DNA of 34,163 nucleotides from Acidobacteriota bacterium (GTDB lineage Bacteria > Acidobacteriota > Terriglobia > Bryobacterales > Bryobacteraceae). The stretch is from NCBI GenBank assembly GCA_026394015.1, contig JAPKZA010000413.1, forward strand, positions 1 to 34,163, given 5' to 3'. Position 1 is the first letter of the stretch; every line of letters starts with the position of its first letter. Of this stretch, positions 25,825 to 33,784 are shown piece by piece. A program made the translations under genes and the position numbers. The notes beneath the pieces were generated by a model. That model had not been told where the DNA came from, made no database searches, and saw nothing but the letters and a program-made list of their open reading frames with translations.

Positions 25825-27029
25825 CGAACCGTCGGCATCCGCTCCAGCATTCCCTTGGCATTGTCGGCAACCTCCGCCAGAACGGATGGACGCTTGGCTC
25901 TCGCCGCCGCTTCACAGATCTCCCGCAACGGACCCGCGTCGTAGTCCGCCATCTGATGACGAGTCCTCCACCACGCTGTCCGCCAAGCCATAAACCGGTC
26001 GCGAGGATCCAGCGTCAAATCGCCGGCCTCATACTTCCGGATGTCAGCCGCCACCAAGCGGCCCTCCTGCAGGATCGCCTCCTGCACCTCTCGCGATGGC
26101 TTCTCCAATTGCGCCGCGCCCAGCAAACCAAGCTCGCGTTCTCCTTTCTCCGCCGACCGAATCAACTTCGCGAGTTCGCCTTGCCGCTGCTCCACCACCG
26201 CCGCAATTCGCTGCATCCTCTCGGCCGGCACATCGCGATAGCCCAGAAACCGTAACCACTGCCCCACCGGCGCGCTCTCCTCCAGCGCCGCGAACTCTTT
26301 CGCCACTGTCTCCTCGAAACTGGGCTGCGGTGTCGGCGGAACCTCCTCCGGTCGAAAAACCAGACGATGCCGCAACTGGAACCCCGCCCCGGACTTCGAC
26401 CACCTCTCGTCAGCGTCCATCCAGTCGCTCCATTCCAAGTTCTTCGCCGAAGGTGCGTGCGGAAACGAAAACGTCGGAATCAACTCTTTGCCCAACGAAA
26501 ATCGGATCGCGTAGTCGCCACCGGCCTGCGAATACTCCAAAGACGTATGGACCACCCACCGCCCCTCACGCTCTTTAAACTCCGAAGCAACCAGTGGCCA
26601 AGGGCCCGACCACGTCTCCCCCTTCCAACGCGAGAGCGCCGCCGTCTCCGGAGGCCCGCTGAAGCCCTTCGGCGCTCGCAACTCGTATTCAAAATCAACC
26701 AGCTTCCCCTGAATCCGCGGCTCCCGCTCCTCCCCCAGCCATCGAACCCCGGTAATCAGCGCGCAAACTACCACCAGCCCACCAACCACCACACCTATTC
26801 CCTTCAGATAGGTCGAAAACGGCATCAGCGGAGAACAGATCACGCCCACGATGAACCCGAACACGACGCCCGCAATCACCCCCAGGTAAATCGCAAACGC
26901 CTCGCCCAGCGCCACGTCCGGGCCGCGCTCTTTGATGAGGTAGGTCAACCATTGGATCCCGACTCCCGCCAAAATCCCGCCCACCACGGCCGAAAACAGT
27001 CCGTTCTGTATCGCGTTAAAAACAACCAT
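25821..27029 (-). CDS. Membrane protein of unknown function with large soluble domain
   Basis: About 402 residues from ATG 27029; the frame is open to GTG 27080, but that extension crosses the upstream gap and has no ribosome site. Three or four membrane helices come first (NGLFSAVVGGILAGVGIQWL, IYLGVIAGVVFGFIVGVI, GIGVVVGGLVVVCALITGV). A beta-rich exposed domain of about 150 residues follows (SRWKGETWSGPWPLVASEFK, GGDYAIRFSLGKELIPTF). The C-terminus is a long helical, charged segment (AAVVEQRQGELAKLIRSAEK) ending NAKGMLERMPTVR. The pairing of membrane part and Arg/Glu-rich helical tail could suit a sensor or channel. No known domain is evident. Confidence 0.7.
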   Translation of the reverse strand: MVVFNAIQNGLFSAVVGGILAGVGIQWLTYLIKERGPDVALGEAFAIYLGVIAGVVFGFIVGVICSPLMPFSTYLKGIGVVVGGLVVVCALITGVRWLGEEREPRIQGKLVDFEYELRAPKGFSGPPETAALSRWKGETWSGPWPLVASEFKEREGRWVVHTSLEYSQAGGDYAIRFSLGKELIPTFSFPHAPSAKNLEWSDWMDADERWSKSGAGFQLRHRLVFRPEEVPPTPQPSFEETVAKEFAALEESAPVGQWLRFLGYRDVPAERMQRIAAVVEQRQGELAKLIRSAEKGERELGLLGAAQLEKPSREVQEAILQEGRLVAADIRKYEAGDLTLDPRDRFMAWRTAWWRTRHQMADYDAGPLREICEAAARAKRPSVLAEVADNAKGMLERMPTVR

Positions 27030-27119
27030 AGCACCAGGTCCTCGCAACCATGGGCGAAAAACCAGCGCCCAATCGATCACCCTCCTTCGCCTCCTTTAGA
27101 CTCAATCGAACGTCGCCCC

Positions 27120-27782
27120 GTGACCCGAAAATCCATCCACCAGCGCTACCTCTCCATCCCCTACGGAGTCTTCGGCTCGATCCTGGCCGTCGTCTTCGGC
27201 GCCATCGCCGTCGAAGCCTGGATCCACCCCGAAGACGGGCCCACCATCCGCATGGTCATCCCGCTCTATCTCTTCTCCGTCTATTGGGTCATCGTCTCCC
27301 TCTGCAACGTCCGCACCGCCATCCTCACCCCCCACCATGTCCGAGACATCGTCTGGCCCTTCCCCGTCCACCTCCCCCGCCTCACCAACCGAACCAACAT
27401 CCGCCACTGCTTCATCCGCGGCGTCACCATCACCGACGAAGATGCCATCCTCGAAACCTACAACATGGTCGGCGTCGAAACACTCGCCGGTCTCCAAATC
27501 GATCTCTCCGGCCCCCACGCCACCCTCGACCAAGCCACCACCGCCGCCACCGAAGTAGCCAACATCCTGAACCTCAAAATCGTCCACGTCCCCCAAACCC
27601 CCACCCGCCGCGAACTCTCGAGCCGACTCCTCCGCTTCGCCTTCTGGTCCATCCTCGGCTTATCCTCCCTCTACCTCGGCTTCGTCTGGGAAGAAAACTT
27701 CCAACGCTCGAAACGCATCTCCCGAAACTGCGATATCGTATGGGCATGCGACGCGCCCTCCTCGCGCTCCTCCTCTGCGTAG
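27120..27782 (+). CDS. Small membrane protein of unknown function
   Basis: The 220-residue frame starts at GTG 27120 (VTRKSIHQRYLSIPYG); no better start gives the membrane helices. Helices lie at about 13-33 (GVFGSILAVVFGAIAVEAW), 43-65 (IPLYLFSVYWVIVSLCNVRT) and 175-195 (FAFWSILGLSSLYLGFVW). A cytoplasmic or periplasmic loop of about 110 residues sits between the second and third helices, with a small alpha/beta pattern (DEDAILETYNMVGVETLAGL). It overlaps the start of the PSD1 gene by 43 bases in another frame. No family recognised. Confidence 0.65.
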   Translation: MTRKSIHQRYLSIPYGVFGSILAVVFGAIAVEAWIHPEDGPTIRMVIPLYLFSVYWVIVSLCNVRTAILTPHHVRDIVWPFPVHLPRLTNRTNIRHCFIRGVTITDEDAILETYNMVGVETLAGLQIDLSGPHATLDQATTAATEVANILNLKIVHVPQTPTRRELSSRLLRFAFWSILGLSSLYLGFVWEENFQRSKRISRNCDIVWACDAPSSRSSSA

Positions 27783-30271
27783 CCGCGCAAGCAGAAGACG
27801 CCGCCCTCCAAATCCTCCAAGCCAACTGCCTCTCCTGCCACGGCGCCACCGCCATGGGCGGCCTCGACCTACGCACCCGCGCCGCCGCCGAAAAAGGCGG
27901 CACCCGCGGCCCCGCCCTCCAACCCGGCCACGCCACCCAAAGCCTTCTCTTCCAAGCCATCCAGCGCACCTCCGCCCTCCAAATGCCCCCCGGCAAAAAA
28001 TCGCTCACGGCCTCCGAAATCGCCACCATCAAAACCTGGATCGATAGCGGCGCACCCTGGTCCACCCCCGCTCAGCCCGCCCCCCAATGGTGGTCCTTCC
28101 AACCCCTCAAACCCAGCCCCCTCTCCATCGACCAACTCATCAACGCCCAACTCCAATCCCACAACCTAAAGCCCGTCGCCCCCGCCCCCAAACGCACCCT
28201 CATCCGCCGCGCCTACCAAACCCTCCACGGCCTCCCCCCCACCCCCGCCCAAGTCCAAACCTTCGTCCAAAACCCCGACCCCCAAGCCTTCGAAAAACTC
28301 ATCGACCAACTCCTCGCCTCCCCCCGCTACGGCGAACGCTTCGGCCGCCACTGGCTCGACGTCGTCCGCTACGCCGACACCGGCGGCTTCGAAACCGACA
28401 TCTATTTCCCTAACGCCTGGCGCTACCGCGACTACGTCATCGACGCCTTCAACGCCGACAAACCCTTCGCCCAATTCCTCCAGGAACAAATCGCCGGCGA
28501 CGAAATCTGGCCCGACGATCTCGCCCTCGATGGCGGCTTCCAAGTCCCCCCCGAAAAACAACGCCACCTCAACGCCAAAATTGCCACCGGCCTCTACACC
28601 ATCGGCCCCGTCTATCACGAAGCCGGCCTCTTCGGCGGCCAACAGCGCTACGAATGGCTCACCGACGTCGTCGATACCACCGGCGAAGCCTTCCTCGGCC
28701 TCTCCCTCGGCTGCGCCCGCTGCCACGACCACAAATTCGACCCCCTCACCGCCCGCGACTACCACGCCATGATGGCCGTCTTCGCCGCCAGCGACGAACG
28801 CGAAATCCCCGTCATCCCCAAATTCAACATCTACGGCTACAAGTCCGGCTACCCCCGCTGGCTCAAAGTCGAAGAACTCAAAACCGCCCTCAACCGCATC
28901 GAACAAACCGCCCGCCAACGCGTCGTCGATAAAGTCCGCGCCCGCTTCTCCCCCGAAATCCTCGCCGCCTACGATACCCCCGACCCCAAACGCACCCCCG
29001 CCCAAAAACTCCAAGCCGCCAACCTCGATCTCGCCCTCACCGAAGCCGGCCTCAAAGAAAACGCCCAAGGCATCGCCGCCGATATCAGCTACACCCCCGC
29101 CGAAACCCAAACCCGCGAAACCCTCCTCCGCGAACTCGGCGAAGCCGCCCTCAAAGCCAACCCCGTCCCCCAAACCGCCACCGTCCTCGGCCCCGCCGAC
29201 AAGGTCTACGACATCCTCCTCACCTCCCGCGGCGACTGGCGCTACCAAGGCCCTCAAATCGATCCTGCCCTCCCCGCCGTCCTTGCCGCCGGAGCCACCA
29301 TCCACCCCCAAACCCGCCGCAAATCCCTCGCCGAATGGCTCACCGGCCCCCAAAATCCCCTCGCCGCCCGCGTCATGGCCAACCGCCTCTGGCACTGGAC
29401 CTTCGGCCGCGGCATCGTCGCCACCCCCAACGATTTCGGCCGCCAAGGCGAAGCCCCCACCCACCCCGAACTCCTCGATTCGCTCGCCGCCGATCTCATC
29501 GCCAACGGCAGCATCAAAGCCCTCCAACGCAAAATCCTCCTCTCCGCCGCCTGGCAGCGCGACTCCACCGCCCACCCCGCCAACGAGAAACTCGACGCCA
29601 ACAACCGCTTCCTCTGGCGCGCCCATCGCCAACGCCTCGACGCCGAAGCCCTCCGCGACTCCGTCCTCTTCTCCGCCGGTGCCCTCAACACAAAGATGGG
29701 CGGCCGCCCCGTCATCCCGCCCCTGTCCAAAGAAGAGTACTCCGTCATGTGGGCCCGCGAACAGTGGCCCGAAGCCCGCGACACCGCCGAACACGATCGC
29801 CGCAGCGTCTATCTCTACGTCAAACGAACCTTCCCCCTCCCTATGCTCGCCAGCTTCGACCTCCCCGACAACTCCGTCAGTTGCGCCCGCCGCGACTCCA
29901 CCACCGTCGCCCCCCAAGCCCTCACCATGATGAACTCCACCTTCATGCTCGCCCAAGCCCGCCGCGCCGCCGCCAAAGCCCAAAAGGCCTCCGACCCCCT
30001 CCACGAACTCTGGCAACAAACCCTCCAAGCCCCCCCACTTCCCCGCCAAAGGCAAAAGCGTCATCTACCTCTTCATGCACGGCGGCCCCAGCCACCTCGA
30101 CACCTTCGACCCCAAACCCCTCCTCGCCTCCCTCAACGGCCAGCCCGTCCCCCCCAGCTTCGGCAAGGTCGATTTCCAGTTTACGAAGATGGACAAGGTC
30201 CCCCTCATGGCCTCCCGCCGCGTCTTCAAAAAGCGCGGCCAATCCGGCCTCGAAATCAGCGATCTTTTTGA
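27740..30271 (+). CDS. PSD1 cytochrome (PSCyt1-DUF1549-DUF1553) with scrambled C-terminus
   Basis: A signal peptide (RRALLALLLCVAAQAE) and a haem site CLSCH (residues 30-34) open the protein. DUF1549 follows (RYGERFGRHWLDVVRYADTG), with a second CxxCH in LGCARCHDHKFDPL. DUF1553 comes after (AARVMANRLWHWTFGRGIVA, APTHPELLDSLAADL, HRQRLDAEALRDSVL and SVSCARRDSTTVAPQALTMM). Homology ends near HELWQQTLQAPP (about residue 765, nt 30033). The remaining frame to 30271 is basic, Pro/Arg-rich shadow sequence caused by a deletion into the DUF1501 gene. The usual last 50 residues or so are missing. Start is ATG 27740 or 27746. Family members are exported, widespread in Planctomycetes and Acidobacteria, and linked to sulfatases and DUF1501, but their reaction is not established. 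Confidence 0.85.
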   Translation: MGMRRALLALLLCVAAQAEDAALQILQANCLSCHGATAMGGLDLRTRAAAEKGGTRGPALQPGHATQSLLFQAIQRTSALQMPPGKKSLTASEIATIKTWIDSGAPWSTPAQPAPQWWSFQPLKPSPLSIDQLINAQLQSHNLKPVAPAPKRTLIRRAYQTLHGLPPTPAQVQTFVQNPDPQAFEKLIDQLLASPRYGERFGRHWLDVVRYADTGGFETDIYFPNAWRYRDYVIDAFNADKPFAQFLQEQIAGDEIWPDDLALDGGFQVPPEKQRHLNAKIATGLYTIGPVYHEAGLFGGQQRYEWLTDVVDTTGEAFLGLSLGCARCHDHKFDPLTARDYHAMMAVFAASDEREIPVIPKFNIYGYKSGYPRWLKVEELKTALNRIEQTARQRVVDKVRARFSPEILAAYDTPDPKRTPAQKLQAANLDLALTEAGLKENAQGIAADISYTPAETQTRETLLRELGEAALKANPVPQTATVLGPADKVYDILLTSRGDWRYQGPQIDPALPAVLAAGATIHPQTRRKSLAEWLTGPQNPLAARVMANRLWHWTFGRGIVATPNDFGRQGEAPTHPELLDSLAADLIANGSIKALQRKILLSAAWQRDSTAHPANEKLDANNRFLWRAHRQRLDAEALRDSVLFSAGALNTKMGGRPVIPPLSKEEYSVMWAREQWPEARDTAEHDRRSVYLYVKRTFPLPMLASFDLPDNSVSCARRDSTTVAPQALTMMNSTFMLAQARRAAAKAQKASDPLHELWQQTLQAPPLPRQRQKRHLPLHARRPQPPRHLRPQTPPRLPQRPARPPQLRQGRFPVYEDGQGPPHGLPPRLQKARPIRPRNQRSF

Positions 30272-31343
30272 ACACACCGCCGCCCACGCCGACGACCTCG
30301 CCGTCATCCGTTCCTGCCACCACGACGGCTTCACCCACATCACCGGCCAAAACTGGATGAACACCGGCTGGGCCCGCGTCGGCCGTCCCAGCGTCGGCAG
30401 TTGGGTCGTCTACGGCCTCGGCAGCGCCAGCGAAAACCTCCCCGCCTACGTCGTCATGCTCGATGGCGGCATCAAAGGCGGCTCCCCCCTCTACGGCTCC
30501 GGCTTCCTCCCCGCTACTTACCAAGGCACCCCCCTCCGCGCCGAAAACCCGCCCATCCTCAACGTCAACCGCCCCGACGAAATCTCCGCCCCCGAACAGC
30601 GCCAAATGTTCGACCTCCTCCAGCAGTTCAACACCGACCACAAAAACGCCCGCGCCGGCGACGACGAACTCGCCGCCCGCATGGCCTCCTATGAACTCGC
30701 GTTCAAAATGCAAATGTCCGTCCCCGAGGTCGCCGACATCTCGAAGGAGTCCACCGCCACCCGCCAGCTCTACGGCCTCGACGACAATCTGACTTCCGAG
30801 TTCGGCATGCAGTGCCTCATGGCCCGCCGCCTGGTCGAACGCGGAGTCCGTTTCGTCCAGCTCTACTCCGGCGGCAAAAAAGGTTCCGAGGTCGGTTGGG
30901 ACGGCCACAACCAATGTGATCAAAACCACGAGTTCATGGCCAAGAAGGTGGATAAGCCCATCGCCGGCCTCCTCGCCGATCTCAAGGGCCGCGGCCTCCT
31001 CGAAAACACGGTCGTCCTCTGGGGCGGTGACTTCGGCCGAACCCCGTTTACGGACGGAGCCGAAGGCGGCGGCGGCAACCGTAACGGCCGCGATCACAAC
31101 CCGTATGGCTTCACCGTCTGGATGGCCGGCGGAGGCATCAAAGGCGGCAAGGTCATCGGAGGAACCGACGAAATCGGCCTCCGCGCCACCCAGGACCCCA
31201 TGACGATGCACGACCTCCACGCCACCCTGCTCAGCCTCCTGGGCCTGGACCACAAGAAGCTGACCTACTTCTTCCAGGGCCGCGATTTCCGGCTGACGGA
31301 CGTCCACGGAGAAAACAACTTCGCCGCCCGGCTCTTGCGCTAG
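30075..31343 (+). CDS. DUF1501 protein lacking its N-terminus and Tat signal
   Basis: DUF1501 proteins belong to the alkaline phosphatase/sulfatase-like superfamily and usually begin with a Tat signal of about 40-60 residues. Here homology starts in mid-domain at PHFPAKGKSVIYLFMHGGPS (from 30033). The only start is ATG 30075 (MHGGPSHLDTFDPKP), giving 422 residues and no export signal. The core is well preserved: TGQNWMNTGWARVGRPSVGS, YVVMLDGGIKGGSPL, RFVQLYSGGKKGSEVGWDGH, VVLWGGDFGRTPF, the NGRDHNP-GFTVWMAGGG segment and FFQGRDFRLTDV at the end. The lesion is shared with the PSD1 gene, whose frame is cut at the same point. Stop codon is 2 bases before the VOC gene. Confidence 0.85.
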   Translation: MHGGPSHLDTFDPKPLLASLNGQPVPPSFGKVDFQFTKMDKVPLMASRRVFKKRGQSGLEISDLFEHTAAHADDLAVIRSCHHDGFTHITGQNWMNTGWARVGRPSVGSWVVYGLGSASENLPAYVVMLDGGIKGGSPLYGSGFLPATYQGTPLRAENPPILNVNRPDEISAPEQRQMFDLLQQFNTDHKNARAGDDELAARMASYELAFKMQMSVPEVADISKESTATRQLYGLDDNLTSEFGMQCLMARRLVERGVRFVQLYSGGKKGSEVGWDGHNQCDQNHEFMAKKVDKPIAGLLADLKGRGLLENTVVLWGGDFGRTPFTDGAEGGGGNRNGRDHNPYGFTVWMAGGGIKGGKVIGGTDEIGLRATQDPMTMHDLHATLLSLLGLDHKKLTYFFQGRDFRLTDVHGENNFAARLLR

Positions 31344-31345
31344 CG

Positions 31346-31735
31346 ATGCTCCGCAACTCCACCACGGTCTTTCTCGTCGGCAACATCGAACTGACGATTG
31401 CTTGGTACGAACGTCTCGGTTTCCAGTCGAACTATTTCCCCCCGGGCTTCGCCATCCTGCGGCGGGATGATGTCGAGATCTTCCTCCAAAACCAGCCCGG
31501 CTACATCGCCCCCGCAGATCCCGGCCGCGCCGAGCGCGCAGCCTGGAACGTCTACATCGTTACGGACAACCTCGAAGAGCTGTATGCCGAATTCGCCGCC
31601 TTGCCGGAGGTAAATATAGCGCGCCCCCCATGTCCGCAGGAGTATGGGATGGTAGAGTTCGACGTGGTTGACCTCAACGGCTATCGCCTAGTCTTTGCGC
31701 AGCCGATGTCCAACGACCAAGGGCCCGCGGTCTAG
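31346..31735 (+). CDS. VOC (glyoxalase/bleomycin resistance-like) superfamily protein
   Basis: The 129-residue protein shows the paired beta-alpha-beta-beta-beta layout of the vicinal oxygen chelate fold. Key strands are TTVFLVGNIELTIAWYERLG, FAILRRDDVEIFLQN, WNVYIVTDNLEELYAEF and YGMVEFDVVDLNGYRLVFAQ. A candidate metal-site Glu is in MVEFDV and one in VEIFLQ. The starting His or Gln position has Thr/Phe, so metal binding is unsure. It starts 2 bases after the DUF1501 stop, so it is translationally coupled to it. Possible roles include glyoxalase-type chemistry or antibiotic sequestration; nothing selects between them. Confidence 0.82.
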   Translation: MLRNSTTVFLVGNIELTIAWYERLGFQSNYFPPGFAILRRDDVEIFLQNQPGYIAPADPGRAERAAWNVYIVTDNLEELYAEFAALPEVNIARPPCPQEYGMVEFDVVDLNGYRLVFAQPMSNDQGPAV

Positions 31736-32072
31736 ACCCCTTCGCGCATCTGGTGCTACGAGCCACCACCAGCCCCGAACCCAGAAGACTTGCGGAGTGT
31801 ACAGTTCCACCCGTTGTGGGTCGCCAACAGCAGAGAACAGCTCCAACTCATCCCCCCGAACCAGTCGCCGGACCCGCCGCTCCTTCCATGGTCTCGAACG
31901 CCACCCGAACGCGATACCGCTTCGCCTCGGCGAGTTGTTCCACCGTCTCGACGGTGGCCAAAGCCCGCTTGGCGTAGAGCAGCACGGGCAGGGCCTGGAT
32001 CAGCGGCACAGCCCCCATCAGAGTAAAGACCAAGCCCAAGAGCAGCAGCACGACAACGCCCCGCCGTTTCAC
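31688..32072 (-). pseudogene. Frameshifted DUF3592-like small membrane protein
   Basis: GTG 32072 has GGGAGG 4 bases upstream and begins VKRRGVVVLLLLGLVFTLMG, one membrane helix, then YAKRALATVETVEQLAEAKR and YRVRVAFETMEG. At about 31881-31898 the frame is lost. In the neighbouring frame a natural continuation appears: RRVRRLVRGDELELFSAVGD, then PQRVELYTPQVFWVRGWWWL, the shape of the DUF3592 second half ending in a hydrophobic strand/helix. That frame runs to a stop at 31688-31690, overlapping the VOC gene. The family is widespread and membrane-attached with unknown role. ATG 32120 is an alternative longer start. Identity is likely, exact family less certain. Confidence 0.6.
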
Positions 32073-32168
32073 CCGCCCTCCCGGTGCCCACTTACCCCGA
32101 AAACCCGTTTCTCTCACCAACGGATTTTACCGAATAGGGAACCGTGCCGCTACCGAACCCGACTTTCG

Positions 32169-32408
32169 TCAATAGCCTTCAGGGCCATAGCCCAGAATGT
32201 TGTCCTCTTCTTGGCGGCTGACCGGCGTTCCAATCTGTTCGGCCTCGAGGAACGGCCAGACTGCGGAGGCAAGATATTGGAAAGCCACATCCCCTCGCGA
32301 TTGCGGGTTCACCCCAAGGGATTCCGTTTCGGACGTGCGGGCCAGCCGCTCGCCAACCTCTTCATGCTTGCTCAAAGCCACATCCCAGGATCCCACGACG
32401 AAAAGCAA
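32169..32408 (-). pseudogene. Short orphan reading frame, possible remnant
   Basis: A 79-residue frame ends EEDNILGYGPEGY at 32169. The piece FQYLASAVWPFLEAEQIGTP followed by VSRQEEDNILGYGPEGY looks like a genuine C-terminal protein tail. The start (TTG 32408) is poor and an in-frame TAA lies about 40 bases upstream. The neighbouring - frame (MRRGLQERPNEFGTRLGGDA) could be the lost beginning. Tails of this style occur on some small antitoxins, and the surroundings are full of antitoxin genes, but I cannot assign it. Confidence 0.35.
32281..32386 (+). repeat. 13-base direct repeats 93 bases apart
   Basis: AAAGCCACATCCC occurs at 32281-32293 and 32374-32386, both inside the orphan frame. Two copies only, with unrelated flanks. 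They could be deletion or duplication scars. Confidence 0.7.
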
Positions 32409-32504
32409 TCGGCATCGCCGCCGAGGCGAGTGCCGAACTCGTTAGGACGCTCCTGCAACCCACGCCGCATCTCACTCGCGAATCCTATAGAGTGGTAGTA
32501 CGAT

Positions 32505-32774
32505 ATGGAACTCGACACGCAGTTTGATCGAATCACTGTGGAGCCAGGCAAGTGTGGTGGTAAGCCATGCATTCGCAACATGCGAATCACTGCGCGCCGG
32601 GTTCTCGAACTGCTAGCCATATACCCGGACTGGCCTTCGCTTTTGGCCGAGTATCCCTACCTTGAAACCGAGGATTTACGGCAGGTCTTGGGCTATGCCG
32701 CTGCCAGCATCGATTCCGAAGTGTTCCCCGTCGACCAGGCAGCAGGATCCGATCGCTGTTGGATCAGGGCATAG
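32505..32774 (+). CDS. DUF433 antitoxin-like protein
   Basis: The 89-residue protein begins MELDTQFDRITVEPGKCGGK and continues PCIRNMRITARRVLELLAIY to SLLAEYPYLETEDLRQVLGY. This is the winged-helix-like DUF433 fold with its signature CGGKPCIR, a leading Asp-Arg-Ile motif and an LAEYP-LE-EDI helix. DUF433 proteins are the antitoxin half of a proposed pair with PIN-like DUF5615 toxins. The last 16 residues (DQAAGSDRCWIRA) run over the toxin remnant, so the native end may have been a little shorter. A weak TATAGA lies about 22 bases upstream. Probably still expressible, without a working partner. Confidence 0.82.
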   Translation: MELDTQFDRITVEPGKCGGKPCIRNMRITARRVLELLAIYPDWPSLLAEYPYLETEDLRQVLGYAAASIDSEVFPVDQAAGSDRCWIRA

Positions 32775-32866
32775 CTCCCCGAGTTGCCGAACGCCAGTGT
32801 GCTCGACTCGGCGTGGATCGATTCGTAAATCTCTCCAAGATCGCGGAGCGCGCATTGAGATTCTAA
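32747..32866 (+). pseudogene. Truncated DUF5615 (PIN-like) toxin
   Basis: In the frame offset from DUF433 the sequence reads RSLLDQGIAPRVAERQCARL, then GVDRFVNLSKIAERALRF and a TAA at 32864-32866. The LLDQGIAPRVAE start is typical of DUF5615, whose LLDQ carries the first catalytic Asp. The position of the start codon holds ATC rather than ATG (32747). The protein breaks off after about 35 residues, losing the SD-E-IL helix and the later acidic residues, so it is inactive. Its stop overlaps the stop of phd on the other strand. Confidence 0.7.
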
Positions 32867-33153
32867 CGAGGTATGCCATGCTTGCTGCGGAAGTCTTCTA
32901 AAGCTTCGCGGGCCGGACGATGCTGCCCTCGCGCGAGGTCATCCATTCCTTGGCGGATGCCTTCTCTGGCCTCGGCCCGCGCGGCGATATCCACCAGCCG
33001 TTGGTAGGTGGCGGCATCTTGCAGAACGGCCTCCACTTTCCCCTCCACCGTCAGAAGAATGGGGCATTTGTCCTGCTTCAATTGCTTCATGAACTTCCCG
33101 GAATTTCGCCGGAATGCTGCGAGCGACTGGGTCTCTTTGGTAATGTCGAGCAC
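32863..33153 (-). CDS. Phd/YefM-family antitoxin without a partner
   Basis: The 96-residue protein (MLDITKETQSLAAFRRNSGK, then FMKQLKQDKCPILLTVEGKV and AVLQDAATYQRLVDIAAR) has the Phd/YefM DNA-binding N-domain. The start is GTG 33153, placed by a strong GGAGG 5 bases upstream. The C-terminus, EALEDFRSKHGIPR, looks complete. In such modules a RelE/ParE toxin gene normally follows at once. Here the next bases are the DUF5615 remnant on the other strand, so the toxin is gone and the antitoxin is an orphan. It may autorepress its own promoter. Confidence 0.88.
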   Translation of the reverse strand: MLDITKETQSLAAFRRNSGKFMKQLKQDKCPILLTVEGKVEAVLQDAATYQRLVDIAARAEAREGIRQGMDDLARGQHRPAREALEDFRSKHGIPR

Positions 33154-33227
33154 GGAGCCTCCTCATACGAGCATGGCATTCTTTAAGGCACCAAGGACGA
33201 CATTCGGCTGGCTCTGCGGAGGTCACG

Positions 33228-33241
33228 TCTTCGAAGACGCC
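33228..33241. promoter_or_regulatory. 14-base perfect palindrome upstream of phd
   Basis: CGTCTTCGAAGACG is self-complementary and lies about 75 bases upstream of the phd start in a 200-base gene-free gap. It could be the operator of the antitoxin or just a small hairpin. The rest of the gap 33154-33354 shows no gene. Confidence 0.35.
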
Positions 33242-33354
33242 TTCTTGTTTAAGACGATGATCAACGCTCGAATTCATATCGCGCCCTTAGATCCGGTCAC
33301 CCCTAACCCGACGAAGGAACAGATGGGAGGCTTGCGCCACCGGATACCTCCGCT

Positions 33355-33781
33355 TTACCCGTCGACTGGCGCTGAAGGGTGAATCGGAGTGATCGCTCCA
33401 TATCGGGAGAAGTCCCGCGGGTTATACGTGAGAATCTGCTCTACGCCATGAGTCAGCATCGCTGCGGCGATCCGGGCATCGTGAACCTGAACTCCCTTGA
33501 CTCCGTGCTGAACGATCAATTTTCGCCATTGGGAGTAGACGAGCGGCGTGTCATGCAATACCGTCAAAAGCGATTCGAGGTAGGTCAACCGCCTATCAGC
33601 GCTTTCGACCGACAGCCCAATACCGTTCTTGTTTGCCGGCCGTGTGCAAACGTTCCAGAACGCAACGAGATTCCGCGGAAGCACCTAGATCGTTTCGTCG
33701 GCCAGCAGCCGGCGTTCAATCGCGTTGATCGAATCTTCCTGCCACGGCTGTCCTTACTTTGGTGTCAACGACGACTGCCAC
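33355..33781 (-). pseudogene. VapC PIN-domain toxin, broken by nonsense and frameshift
   Basis: From GTG 33781 the frame reads VAVVVDTKVRTAVAGRFDQRD and stops. Homology resumes one frame over at about 33721-33735 with INAIERRLLADETI, then a TAG at 33685-33687. The rest reads from GTG 33684: LPRNLVAFWNVCTRPANKNG, then RLTYLESLLTVLHDTPLVYS, GVQVHDARIAAAMLTHGVEQ and LTYNPRDFSRYGAITPIHP. This is a VapC-type PIN nuclease with retained Asp residues (VDT, HDAR, RDF), but DTN is changed to DTK. The TAG sits at the position usually filled by Cys or Trp before VLPxNLVEFWN. Two lesions make it inactive. It lies 3 bases after the vapB stop. Confidence 0.82.
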
Positions 33782-33784
33782 CCG

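Noticed and set aside
28166-30064. 632-residue open frame on - inside the PSD1 gene
   Set aside because: Antisense shadow of the same kind; the PSD1 domains on + are unmistakable.
32169-32408. Named antitoxin for the orphan frame ending GYGPEGY
   Set aside because: The tail looks familiar, but neither the start nor the DNA-binding domain can be seen, so no family name is given.
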